The position numbers and the translations under genes were made by a program. 64,000 bases of DNA from the NCBI RefSeq assembly GCF_003253485.1, contig NZ_QKTX01000010.1, forward strand, positions 124,001-188,000. Reading direction: 5' to 3'. The notes under the pieces are model-generated. The model searched no databases and was not told the DNA's origin. It saw nothing but the letters and a program-made list of their open reading frames with translations. This DNA is from Algoriphagus aquaeductus (GTDB lineage: Bacteria; Bacteroidota; Bacteroidia; Cytophagales; Cyclobacteriaceae). Below, in pieces: positions 1 through 7,567 of this stretch. The first letter of the stretch is position 1. Every line of letters starts with the position of its first letter.

Positions 1-345
1 GTAGTGTTAGAGTTGGGGTGAGTTTTTTTCATTGGATTCGCTATCACATACCCAATGCTTCGAGATGATGGATCTATTTCGGTTTTGGTTTTGACGAAGC
101 GAAGAGTTGGACGGATTCATCTGTTTATAATTTGATTTTTAATGGTCAGACCTGCCAACCGCAGGCTGGAAGCCTGTCCCAATCTTTCATCGGGAGAATG
201 CCCTGTACGATCTCCACTTCCCAATACCGGTTCCGGATAAGTTGTGTGGGTAGCTTTTTCTCACGGGCATTTCAGGTGGTAATTCTCCAAACTAATTTGG
301 TCAGGAGGTTATAATCCTTCAAATTCACGGAATCTATTCCAACCC
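1..345. other. Intergenic leader before the TonB receptor
   Basis: No convincing gene is visible here. A minus-strand ATG at 118-120 opens 38 codons that end at a TAA near base 12; the product resembles nothing I know and is probably chance. The region holds one copy of a two-block repeat (118-283, listed separately) whose other copy is at 20222-20317. The promoter of the receptor at 346 should lie in 284-345, but I see no clear TAnnTTTG box. Confidence 0.5.
118..283 (-). repeat. Dispersed two-block repeat, copy A (possible structured leader)
   Basis: Block 1 (118-150) matches 20222-20254 at 32 of 33 positions. Block 2 (244-279) matches 20282-20317 with a few differences. The spacer differs in length and sequence. 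Read on the minus strand, both copies keep a complementary pair, AATGCCC early and GGGCATT later, and both end in an A/T-rich stretch running into ATG. This could be a cis-acting RNA leader or a small non-coding mobile repeat. Which gene, if any, this copy serves lies left of the window. Confidence 0.6.
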
Positions 346-2511
346 ATGCATAGACTTCTGTTTCTTTCCTTCTTCTTCTTCTTGGTTTCAGTAGGATATT
401 CACAATCCACGTACACCCTCGTGTTATTGGATGAAGAATCTCAAGAGCCAGTCGTTGGTGCAACGGTACAGTTGCTTGAGCTTCGATTGGGGAAAGTCAG
501 CAATGAAGTGGGGGAGGTAATTTTTGAAGATTTGGCAGCAGGGACTTTTACCTTTTTGATTCGATTTATGGGCTATGAGGAGCAGCGAATCAAGCGAACT
601 TTCCCCCTGGATAATCTCTATGAAAAGCTTTTTTTACACCATGATCATGAGGAGCTTGAAGCGGTGCTGATTACTTCAACGCGTTCGAGTCGGGTGATTG
701 AAGACATCCCTACCCGTGTTGAAGTCATTGCCGGTGAGGAATTGGGCGAAAAAGGAAACATGAAACCCGGGGACATCAGAATGCTTCTCAATGAAAGCAC
801 GGGAATTCAAACCCAACAGACTTCCGCTACCAGCTACAACTCCAGCATTCGAATTCAGGGTTTGGATGGGAAATATACCCAACTGCTCAGGGACGGGATG
901 CCGCTTTATTCAGGTTACTCAGGCGGGCTCAGCCTGATGCAGATTCCACCCTTGGATTTGGCCCAAGTGGAAGTGATCAAGGGTTCCTCCTCAACCCTCT
1001 ATGGTGGGGGGGCCATAGCGGGATTGATAAATCTGATTTCAAAGCGGCCGGAGGAAGAAGGAGGCTTGGATCTTTTGGTCAATGGAACATCAGCATTGGG
1101 TTTGGATTTGAGTTCCTTTTACTCTCAAAAATTCGGAAAATTGGGAACGACCGTTTTTGCTTCATTCAATAAAGGAACACCCTATGATCCGGCAGCTATT
1201 GGCTTGACAGCGATTCCAGAATTTGACCGGGTCACGGTCAATCCCAAGCTTTTTTGGAATCCTACAGCGAATAGCGAGTTGATGTTTGGAATCAATTGGA
1301 CTACAGAAGATCGGATTGGGGGTAATCTTGATTTCATCCGGGGTGAACCTGTAATCGATCCGTATTTTGAAGAAAATCAGACCGATCGATTTTCTACCCA
1401 ATTCATTTTTGATCAAAAAATCGGGAATGGGCTGACGTTTCAAATCAAAAACAGCCTGAATCTATTTGACAGACAGATTAGGATTCCTGATTTCCGCTTT
1501 GGAGGAAGGCAAATTTCCAGTTTTTCGGAGATTCATGTCAGTCGTTTAAAAGAGAAGACAGAGTGGATCGGAGGATTGAATCTTTGGACTGAAAATTTTA
1601 CCCAAAATACAGGGCAGTCAGGTGAAGTTTTGGATTATCAGCTCAATACAATAGGAGCATTTTTACAAAATCTCTGGAAAATCTCAGAGGATTGGACTCT
1701 GGAGTCAGGATTGAGAGTGGATAGTCAGAAAGAGTATGGGATTTTTGCCCTGCCAAAGGTATCATTGATGTTTGAACCCGCTGATTTGCTGACGTTCCGA
1801 CTCGGAGGTGGATTGGGATATAAGTCACCGACCGTATTTACGGAGGAAACTGAGCGGATTACCTTCCGGAATGTGAAACCCATTGATCCATTAAAGATGG
1901 AAGCGGAGCGATCTGCGGGCGTAAATTTCGATGTAAATCAGCGTTGGGCTCTTGGTGAAGAACTGACTTTATCGACAAATCTGCTATTGTTTTATACCCA
2001 AATCAACCATCCTTTGATTCTAAGCAAACAGGAAGAATTTTATGTCTATGAACAGCCTGAAGGGAATTTTAAAACTCAAGGAGTGGAAATGAATTTGAAA
2101 TGGCAGTTCAGGGATTTAAAGATGTTTATGGGCTATACTTTTGCCGATGTTACTCAAAAAATTGAAGGGGCGGTCAGTGCTTTTCCATTGGTTGCCAAGC
2201 ACCGATTGAATAATGTTTTGATGTACGAAAAGCATGAAAATTTCCGAATTGGATTGGAGGGTTATTATTTTAGTCCTCAGCAACTCAATGATGGAAAAGT
2301 AGGCCAGGCATATTGGATCATGGGATTGATGGGAGAAAAATATGTTGGAGAACATTTTTCATTTTTCCTGAATTTTGAAAATATGTTGGATACCAGGCAG
2401 ACAGCCTTCGATACGATTTTTACGGGAAGTCTTTCTAACCCCACTTTTCGAGATATCTATGCTCCGGTGGATGGGTTTGTGATCAATGGAGGATTTAAGT
2501 TTAGAATCTAG
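346..2511 (+). CDS. TonB-dependent outer-membrane receptor
   Basis: Outer-membrane beta-barrel receptor energised by TonB/ExbBD for uptake of a bound ligand. The first 20 residues form a signal peptide ending GYSQ. A carboxypeptidase-like regulatory domain follows (about 23-95, with EPVVGATVQL), then a plug domain (about 115-230) with the conserved features IRIQGLDGKYTQLLRDGMPL and VEVIKGSSSTLYGGGAIAG. The rest (about 235-721) is barrel strands ending in an aromatic-basic terminus (GGFKFRI). Length is normal for a siderophore or vitamin type receptor and short for SusC, and no SusD partner is next to it, so a polysaccharide role is unlikely. Ligand unknown. It stands alone, upstream of a converging tRNA. 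The ATG at 346 is fixed by the signal peptide. Confidence 0.93.
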   Translation: MHRLLFLSFFFFLVSVGYSQSTYTLVLLDEESQEPVVGATVQLLELRLGKVSNEVGEVIFEDLAAGTFTFLIRFMGYEEQRIKRTFPLDNLYEKLFLHHDHEELEAVLITSTRSSRVIEDIPTRVEVIAGEELGEKGNMKPGDIRMLLNESTGIQTQQTSATSYNSSIRIQGLDGKYTQLLRDGMPLYSGYSGGLSLMQIPPLDLAQVEVIKGSSSTLYGGGAIAGLINLISKRPEEEGGLDLLVNGTSALGLDLSSFYSQKFGKLGTTVFASFNKGTPYDPAAIGLTAIPEFDRVTVNPKLFWNPTANSELMFGINWTTEDRIGGNLDFIRGEPVIDPYFEENQTDRFSTQFIFDQKIGNGLTFQIKNSLNLFDRQIRIPDFRFGGRQISSFSEIHVSRLKEKTEWIGGLNLWTENFTQNTGQSGEVLDYQLNTIGAFLQNLWKISEDWTLESGLRVDSQKEYGIFALPKVSLMFEPADLLTFRLGGGLGYKSPTVFTEETERITFRNVKPIDPLKMEAERSAGVNFDVNQRWALGEELTLSTNLLLFYTQINHPLILSKQEEFYVYEQPEGNFKTQGVEMNLKWQFRDLKMFMGYTFADVTQKIEGAVSAFPLVAKHRLNNVLMYEKHENFRIGLEGYYFSPQQLNDGKVGQAYWIMGLMGEKYVGEHFSFFLNFENMLDTRQTAFDTIFTGSLSNPTFRDIYAPVDGFVINGGFKFRI

Positions 2512-2573
2512 GATTTTAATTGAGAAAATCTCCCAAGGATAGTAATGGTCATATTTCACATCAATGGGATGTA

Positions 2574-2606
2574 AATAAAAAAAGGCTGGACAAACGTCCA
2601 ACCTTT
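2574..2606 (-). terminator. Rho-independent terminator after the tRNA
   Basis: Read on the minus strand, an 11-bp stem (arms 2581-2591 and 2596-2606, one G-T pair) with a 4-base loop is followed by a T-rich run. It begins 3 bases past the mature tRNA 3' end at 2610. Confidence 0.85.
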
Positions 2607-2609
2607 GAG

Positions 2610-2683
2610 TGGGCCCACCTGGGCTCGAACCAGGGACCCCCTGATTATGAGTCAGATGCTCTAACCGGCTGAGCTATAGGCCC
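2610..2683 (-). tRNA. tRNA with CAU anticodon (elongator Met or Ile2)
   Basis: A 74-nt cloverleaf is complete: 7-bp acceptor stem with A as discriminator base, D arm GCTC/GAGC, anticodon stem TCTGA/TCAGG with loop CTCATAA (anticodon CAT), T arm CCTGG-TTCGAGC-CCAGG. The 3' CCA is not encoded. The G1-C72 pair rules out initiator tRNA. The acceptor carries C4-G69 and C5-G68, pairs used by TilS to recognise tRNA-Ile2 in E. coli, so lysidine-modified Ile(AUA) is possible; standard tools would report Met. Its terminator follows immediately. Confidence 0.95.
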
Positions 2684-2781
2684 GGGGATCGCCACCAAAA
2701 TCCGCCTCAATTACGTGGTGACCTTGGTTTTGGGTGTGCAATGTTACATATTTGAGTCCAATTACACAACTTGTATTTCGA

Positions 2782-3411
2782 ATGAAAAATACTCCGGATG
2801 TTGACTTTTTGATCTTTGACTTGGGCAATGTGATCATCGACATTGACTATGAAAGAACCTTCCGACTGATCAAATCCAAGATTCCGACGGCGCTTCATGA
2901 AAAAGTCGATTTCTTTTATCTGACTGATTTCCACAAAGCTTACGAGAAGGGATTGATCGATTCCCCGTCCTTCAGAAATGAGGTTCGGGCCTATTTCGAT
3001 CAGGAGTGGTCTGATGGAGAAGTAGACGAAATTTGGAATAGTCTGCTGGGAAATATTCCTTCCTATCGGATCGATTTGGTAAAAAAATTAAAAGAAAAGT
3101 ACCAGTTGGGCGTATTGAGCAATACCAACGAGATTCACATTCAGGGGGTCTATGAGCTTTTGAACAGGGAGCATCAGCTGGATAATTTTGATTCGTTGTT
3201 TGATTGGGTTTTCTACAGTCATGAAATGGGCCTGGCCAAGCCCTCGGTAGAGATTTATGAGAAGTTGGTGGTGGAGTTGGGGACTTCACCCGATCGGGTG
3301 TTGTTTTTCGATGATTTGCTGGCCAATGTAGAAGGAGCAAGGAAAATTGGAATTCATGCTATCCAAGTCACGGGGCCGGAGGTTTTACTTGATTTTTTTA
3401 AGGATGTTTAA
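2782..3411 (+). CDS. HAD-superfamily phosphatase, YihX-like
   Basis: Cytosolic HAD hydrolase of about 209 residues, the usual size for the YihX (alpha-D-glucose-1-phosphate phosphatase) branch. Motif I is FDLGNVIIDID with nucleophile Asp13; the second acid of the usual DxD is Gly, as in YihX. Motif II is VLSNTN, motif III the Lys in MGLAKPS, and motif IV FFDD. The start is placed at ATG 2782 because homology begins there; an upstream in-frame ATG at 2734 would add 16 residues that are unlike the family. Its last 8 bases overlap the start of the M50 protease gene, which suggests translational coupling. Substrate is inferred only; sugar phosphates are likely. Confidence 0.88.
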   Translation: MKNTPDVDFLIFDLGNVIIDIDYERTFRLIKSKIPTALHEKVDFFYLTDFHKAYEKGLIDSPSFRNEVRAYFDQEWSDGEVDEIWNSLLGNIPSYRIDLVKKLKEKYQLGVLSNTNEIHIQGVYELLNREHQLDNFDSLFDWVFYSHEMGLAKPSVEIYEKLVVELGTSPDRVLFFDDLLANVEGARKIGIHAIQVTGPEVLLDFFKDV

Positions 3412-4513
3412 ACCCAAGCAATACCTCGTTCATTTCTCTCTTTTTATTCTGACCCTTTTGACTACCACGTTGGCAGGAGGGGAGTGGGTCTACGGAAAAT
3501 CCATTATGACCTCCGGGGATTCGGCACTGACATGGGAGTATTTTTTCAAATCCATGGCATTTTCAATTCCCTTTATCGGAATTCTTTTGGTACATGAGTT
3601 GGGGCATTTCTTCACGTCTCTCTACCACAAAGTGCGCTGCACACTTCCGTTTTTTATCCCTGCCTGGTTAGGCTTTATCGGGGCTCCCTCGATCGGTACA
3701 TTCGGCGCGATCATTCAGATGAGAGGTCTGGTCAACAGCCGCAAGAAATTTTTCGATATTGGCATAGCGGGTCCCCTGGCTGGATTTGTGGTGGCATTGG
3801 GAGTTTTGATTTATGGATTTACTCATTTGCCTGAGGCTGACTATATCTACCAAGTCCATCCGGAATATGCCGACCCCAACTTTGAAGGGTATGGAGAAGA
3901 TGTGTTGGATTTTGAATTGGGGAAAAATCTGCTGTTTTGGGGAATGGGAGAATTGCTGGCTGATCCGGAGCGTCTACCTGAGATGTCTGAGGTAATTCAT
4001 TATCCTTTTCTTTTTGCAGGGTACCTAGCGTTGTTTTTTACTGCGCTTAACCTGCTGCCTATTGGACAGCTGGATGGAGGACATGTGATTTTTGGACTTT
4101 TCCCCAAAAAGAACGCTTTGATTTCACTGGTAGCATTTACGCTTTTTTTGGCCTATGCAGGTCTTGGAATCATCAGTCCGTCCCAACCACTGGGTGAGCT
4201 GATGATTCGAATCCCCTTGTATGTGGGTTTTTTATACATCTGCTACACCAAATCTGATCTCAGCAATCCTACAAAACTCGCTCTGGCCTTGTCCCTGGCA
4301 GCCGGTCAATATGCCTTTGTATTTTTTCGGCCGGATTGGGAAGGGTACCAAGGTTGGTTGTTTTTTGGGTTTTTGTTAGGAAGAGTGATGGGGCTAAAGC
4401 ACCCGGAAGTCACCGGTACCAAGCCCATGGATTGGAAGCGGAAAGCTTTGGGCTGGATCGCCATCCTGATCTTTATCCTGTGCTTTTCACCTCAGCCCTT
4501 TGTTTTTAAATAA
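3404..4513 (+). CDS. M50-family site-2-protease-like membrane metalloprotease
   Basis: Polytopic membrane zinc protease. HELGH at residues 64-68 in a hydrophobic segment gives two zinc ligands and the catalytic Glu. The second family motif is LPIGQLDGGH in a later membrane helix, where the Asp supplies the third ligand. There are about eight hydrophobic segments and no PDZ domain, so it resembles the M50B family around sporulation factor SpoIVFB and plant EGY proteins rather than RseP. The start ATG at 3404 lies within the 3' end of the HAD gene (8-base overlap); longer upstream starts would run through that gene. Substrate unknown; membrane-protein processing or stress signalling are family roles. 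Confidence 0.88.
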   Translation: MFKPKQYLVHFSLFILTLLTTTLAGGEWVYGKSIMTSGDSALTWEYFFKSMAFSIPFIGILLVHELGHFFTSLYHKVRCTLPFFIPAWLGFIGAPSIGTFGAIIQMRGLVNSRKKFFDIGIAGPLAGFVVALGVLIYGFTHLPEADYIYQVHPEYADPNFEGYGEDVLDFELGKNLLFWGMGELLADPERLPEMSEVIHYPFLFAGYLALFFTALNLLPIGQLDGGHVIFGLFPKKNALISLVAFTLFLAYAGLGIISPSQPLGELMIRIPLYVGFLYICYTKSDLSNPTKLALALSLAAGQYAFVFFRPDWEGYQGWLFFGFLLGRVMGLKHPEVTGTKPMDWKRKALGWIAILIFILCFSPQPFVFK

Positions 4514-4540
4514 AAAACCGGACTTTTCTGAGTCCGGCTT
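4511..4540 (-). terminator. Terminator of the rhodanese operon
   Basis: Inverted arms CCGGACT (4518-4524) and AGTCCGG (4531-4537) extend by A-T pairs. On the minus strand they are followed by a TTTTTTA run. It ends the minus-strand operon starting at 7441; the plus strand lacks a good T run, so termination of the M50 transcript here would be weak. Confidence 0.8.
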
Positions 4541-4547
4541 GAGAGGA

Positions 4548-4844
4548 TTAAAGTTCTCGGTAGGCTAATATCCCACCCAGTACATTTCTGACATTGGAAT
4601 ATCCTTTGGTCTCCATGAATTTTTTGGCGTTTCCGCTTCTGGCACCTGACCGACAATGGACCACGATTTCTTCGTCTTTGAACGGTTCCAGTTCGGAAAG
4701 TCGATGAGGAAGTTCTCCCAATGGGATATTGGTTGCTCCCAAGTTGTCTTCTTCATATTCCCACTCTTCCCGAACGTCCAGAAAGTGGAATTTTTCTCCT
4801 TTCTCCAATCGTTCCTTTAGCTCTTTTACGGTGATATCTTCCAT
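4548..4844 (-). CDS. Single-domain rhodanese-like protein
   Basis: A 98-residue cytosolic rhodanese domain of the GlpE/PspE size class. It has the CH2A-like stretch FLDVREEWEYE near residues 21-31 and the active-site loop CRSGARS with catalytic Cys64. Such proteins carry a persulfide and transfer sulfur from thiosulfate or a cysteine-derived donor to cyanide or cellular acceptors. It has no signal peptide. It is the last gene of a minus-strand operon and begins 1 base after the stop of the T9SS-secreted protein gene. That context gives no specific clue to its acceptor. Confidence 0.9.
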   Translation of the reverse strand: MEDITVKELKERLEKGEKFHFLDVREEWEYEEDNLGATNIPLGELPHRLSELEPFKDEEIVVHCRSGARSGNAKKFMETKGYSNVRNVLGGILAYREL

Positions 4845-4845
4845 G

Positions 4846-6681
4846 TTATTTTTTTACTAGGATTCGAAATGATTTTGGGCCAGCAGGGGTGTCTAAATTG
4901 AGTACATAAATTCCCGGCCTTTGACCTCTAAAATTAAGCATTTCTCCCTGTTCGGTAGATTCCCTTGGTAAGAAAATCTCTCGGCCAAAGGAATCAATGA
5001 TTCTGACTTCACTGAATTGACCTTCTACAAACAGGTCGTCAACCACCGGGTTGGGATAAATTCGGTATCCCACCTCAGGCAGGTTGCTTCCACCATCAGT
5101 TCTTGATTTGCTTACATGAGGACGGATCATCAAAGAGCCTTTGACGGATTCATTTTTGGCCCAGCCCCCACCTACATTGTAATAGATTTTATCTCCTTGG
5201 TCATTGAGCTTATCCAAGCCTACATAGATGAAATTGTTGGTAAACTGGGTAAAACCCACATAAAAATCCCCGTCTACCTGAATGGACTCTTCTATGGGGA
5301 AAAATGCCAATTCTTCTCCGGGAGCCAATACAGGAATGACAAATTCCTTCGAAAAAATCGGCTTTTGGCTCAGATCATCCCATACCACCAGGTCTATCGC
5401 TTGATTAGCTTGGCTGGGATTGGTGAAATTGATCGATATGCCTTCCAGGAAAACAGGTTCAGGCGTTTGGTATAATACCGCAAGCTGTCCTGATCTTTGA
5501 TTGATCCCCGCGGAATAATCGGCCGAGCCATGGTCATAAGCAAAGAAATCCCGAAGCGGAAAAGTACTCCGTACGGTGTCATTCAGGCGGTAGTCTACAC
5601 TCGGAAAACGAAGCGTATCGCCCTGATTTACCTCAAACAAGAGCCCATCTCCCGACGTGAGGTAAGTTTTAAAAATCAGGTCTCCCGGTTGATCGATCAA
5701 TGGAATGTCCTCAAAGGTTCTGCTCAAAAAGGACCTTCGCTCCAGTGTATTGGGTACAGGGTTGAATGGCGTATTGGAATTGATGGATAGGATGGATCTA
5801 CCGGTAGAATCCGAGGCAGTGATGGAGTATTCCATCGCTCGGAATCGATTTTCAAGATTCAAAAACTCATTTCCAACTTGCGACCATTGATTGGTTTGGT
5901 TTTTCTCCACCAATTCCCAAGGATATGCGCCGTATCCATCCAGCCTGACTTGGTTGGATTGCGTCAAAGCTCGGTCTGGATAGGTCAGGTTGGAAGCTGA
6001 TCTTCCGGTATTCATATAGATGTAATCCAGTAGCCAGGAATCAAAAGGACCGCTTTGTCTTCCACTGGAGTAGAATCTAAACTGGAATGCCTCATGCTGC
6101 CATTCGGGCCGGATCTGGATGATTTCCTGGAAAAAGCGGGTTCTGTCCAATTCCGCTCCCCCTTGTTGCTGCCAAACCGTCTGCCAAGCTCCGGTAGCAT
6201 CCAGGATTTGAAGGCTTAGGCGGTCATTTTCATCAGGGGCTTCTGCCAATCCACCTGACTGCCAGAAAAAGCTCAAGTAGAGGGTGTTTCGCTGATTGGA
6301 GGCAATCGTGCTCAAGTCAAAGGGTCGGCTGGTGAGGTAGTCACTTTCCCCCTGGTCCCTTACTTGGAGGGAATAGGGGACTCCATTTTCATTGACCCCA
6401 TTGAACAAGGCCATACCCACCGAAGGAGCGTTGATTCCGATGGTTTCGGTAAAGGAAACACCTTGCACCCTCCATTTGAGCGTATCGATTCCTTTGGAAA
6501 AATCTTCCCAAAAGGGGAGGGAGTTGGTGAGTTGGGTCCGAGAGTTTACTTCTGAATATTCATTTCCTGAAAATCGAATTCTATGTACTTGGCCGAATTC
6601 CACAAACTGGGCAAATCCCAGGTGGCTTTGCAAAAGCAAAGTGAAAAGCAGAATCGTTTTGAATGGAAAAAATACCCTCAA
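4846..6681 (-). CDS. Secreted protein with T9SS C-terminal sorting domain
   Basis: A 611-residue exported protein. A signal peptide ends at GFAQ (about residue 25). The middle is rich in beta-sandwich-like segments with aromatic and Asp residues (for example a DSWLLDYIYMN block typical of Bacteroidota jelly-roll/MAM-like modules), but I cannot name a catalytic domain. The last 75 residues are a type A T9SS sorting domain: YRIYPNPVVD, then a FGREIF turn, GIYVLNL, and a basic terminus ending LVKK. The sorting domain directs export across the outer membrane and normally attachment to the surface. It lies 4 bases after the PASTA gene and 1 base before the rhodanese gene, so the three are almost certainly cotranscribed. 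Function unknown. Confidence 0.88.
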   Translation of the reverse strand: MRVFFPFKTILLFTLLLQSHLGFAQFVEFGQVHRIRFSGNEYSEVNSRTQLTNSLPFWEDFSKGIDTLKWRVQGVSFTETIGINAPSVGMALFNGVNENGVPYSLQVRDQGESDYLTSRPFDLSTIASNQRNTLYLSFFWQSGGLAEAPDENDRLSLQILDATGAWQTVWQQQGGAELDRTRFFQEIIQIRPEWQHEAFQFRFYSSGRQSGPFDSWLLDYIYMNTGRSASNLTYPDRALTQSNQVRLDGYGAYPWELVEKNQTNQWSQVGNEFLNLENRFRAMEYSITASDSTGRSILSINSNTPFNPVPNTLERRSFLSRTFEDIPLIDQPGDLIFKTYLTSGDGLLFEVNQGDTLRFPSVDYRLNDTVRSTFPLRDFFAYDHGSADYSAGINQRSGQLAVLYQTPEPVFLEGISINFTNPSQANQAIDLVVWDDLSQKPIFSKEFVIPVLAPGEELAFFPIEESIQVDGDFYVGFTQFTNNFIYVGLDKLNDQGDKIYYNVGGGWAKNESVKGSLMIRPHVSKSRTDGGSNLPEVGYRIYPNPVVDDLFVEGQFSEVRIIDSFGREIFLPRESTEQGEMLNFRGQRPGIYVLNLDTPAGPKSFRILVKK

Positions 6682-6685
6682 GGTG

Positions 6686-7441
6686 TTAATATTTAGATAT
6701 CCAAAGGTCGATTATTTCTCCGGTTCGTACTTCTGTTCCAAAAGCTGGAGCCTGAAGGTAGACTTTTCCGGGAGCTACAGAATCGGTGGCGTTCAGCGTT
6801 TTTCTGCCAACTCTGAGCCCTGAGCCAAGAATCAAGAATTCAGCATCTTCTTCTTCCATCCCAATCAAATTAGGCACTTGAAGCAGCTGATTGCCCATCC
6901 CATCACCAACTACCAAGTCGATTTTGGAGCCTTTTGCAACTTCAAATCCCTCTTTGATCGTCACGCCTCGGTATCGCTGCTCCAATACCACGTTGATCCC
7001 AATGTCTGGGATGTAGATAATGTCTCCTCTTTCCAGACCCAAGTTGGCCAATATTTCCTGTACATTCTTCAAAGGCATATTGACCAGATTTGGCATTTTA
7101 ATGATGGGAGCATTCCGTGCGTTCAGCGTCAGGTAGATTTTTCTGCCACTTTTCACCTGAGAGTTGGCGGAAGGGATTTGTTTGAGAACAGCCAAGGCTG
7201 GTTGCTCGGCACTGAAAGCAGAATCTATAGAAACTTCATATTGGAGCCCTGAAGATTTGATCACGCTGGCAGCTTCATCAAACGTATATCCTGAAAGATC
7301 AGGAACGGATACAGTTTCACCGTGATTGGTGTATAAAGGAAGGTAAACCTTCAAAAAAAGAAATCCGAGGAAAATGGAAATACCGATAATGATCAATAGG
7401 TTGATCAATATGTTCTTTAGACTATAATTCAATTGATTCAT
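6686..7441 (-). CDS. Membrane-anchored protein with three PASTA domains
   Basis: A 251-residue protein with a short cytosolic N-terminus, one membrane helix (about 11-33) and three periplasmic PASTA repeats (about 43-108, 113-182, 190-250) beginning VPDLSGYTFDEA, MPNLVNMPLKNV and VPNLIGMEEEDA. PASTA repeats bind muropeptides or beta-lactam-like ligands in Ser/Thr kinases and penicillin-binding proteins. Here no kinase or transpeptidase domain is attached, an architecture common in Bacteroidota. It is first in the operon with the T9SS-secreted protein and the rhodanese. A role in cell-wall sensing or scaffolding is inference. Confidence 0.9.
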   Translation of the reverse strand: MNQLNYSLKNILINLLIIIGISIFLGFLFLKVYLPLYTNHGETVSVPDLSGYTFDEAASVIKSSGLQYEVSIDSAFSAEQPALAVLKQIPSANSQVKSGRKIYLTLNARNAPIIKMPNLVNMPLKNVQEILANLGLERGDIIYIPDIGINVVLEQRYRGVTIKEGFEVAKGSKIDLVVGDGMGNQLLQVPNLIGMEEEDAEFLILGSGLRVGRKTLNATDSVAPGKVYLQAPAFGTEVRTGEIIDLWISKY

Positions 7442-7524
7442 CGAGTGAAATGATTCAGACTAAGATAAGCCCTAATTTTGATCTATCAAGGCACAAATTT
7501 GGCAAAAACAGCTAAATGAGCAGG

Positions 7525-7565
7525 CAAAAAATAAGCCGAAGCTTGTGGCCCCGGCTATTTTTTAA
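7525..7565 (-). terminator. Terminator after the M43 protease gene
   Basis: On the minus strand an AAAAAATAGCCG...CGGCTTATTTTTT hairpin starts just past the stop codon at 7568. The same AGCCGGGGC...AGCTTCGGCT core recurs in the terminator at 20337-20367. Confidence 0.8.
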
Positions 7566-7567
7566 GG

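Noticed and set aside
1..120. 38-codon minus-strand frame ending near base 12
   Set aside because: Low-complexity polar product, no similarity to known proteins; the shared repeat includes its ATG but not its coding part.
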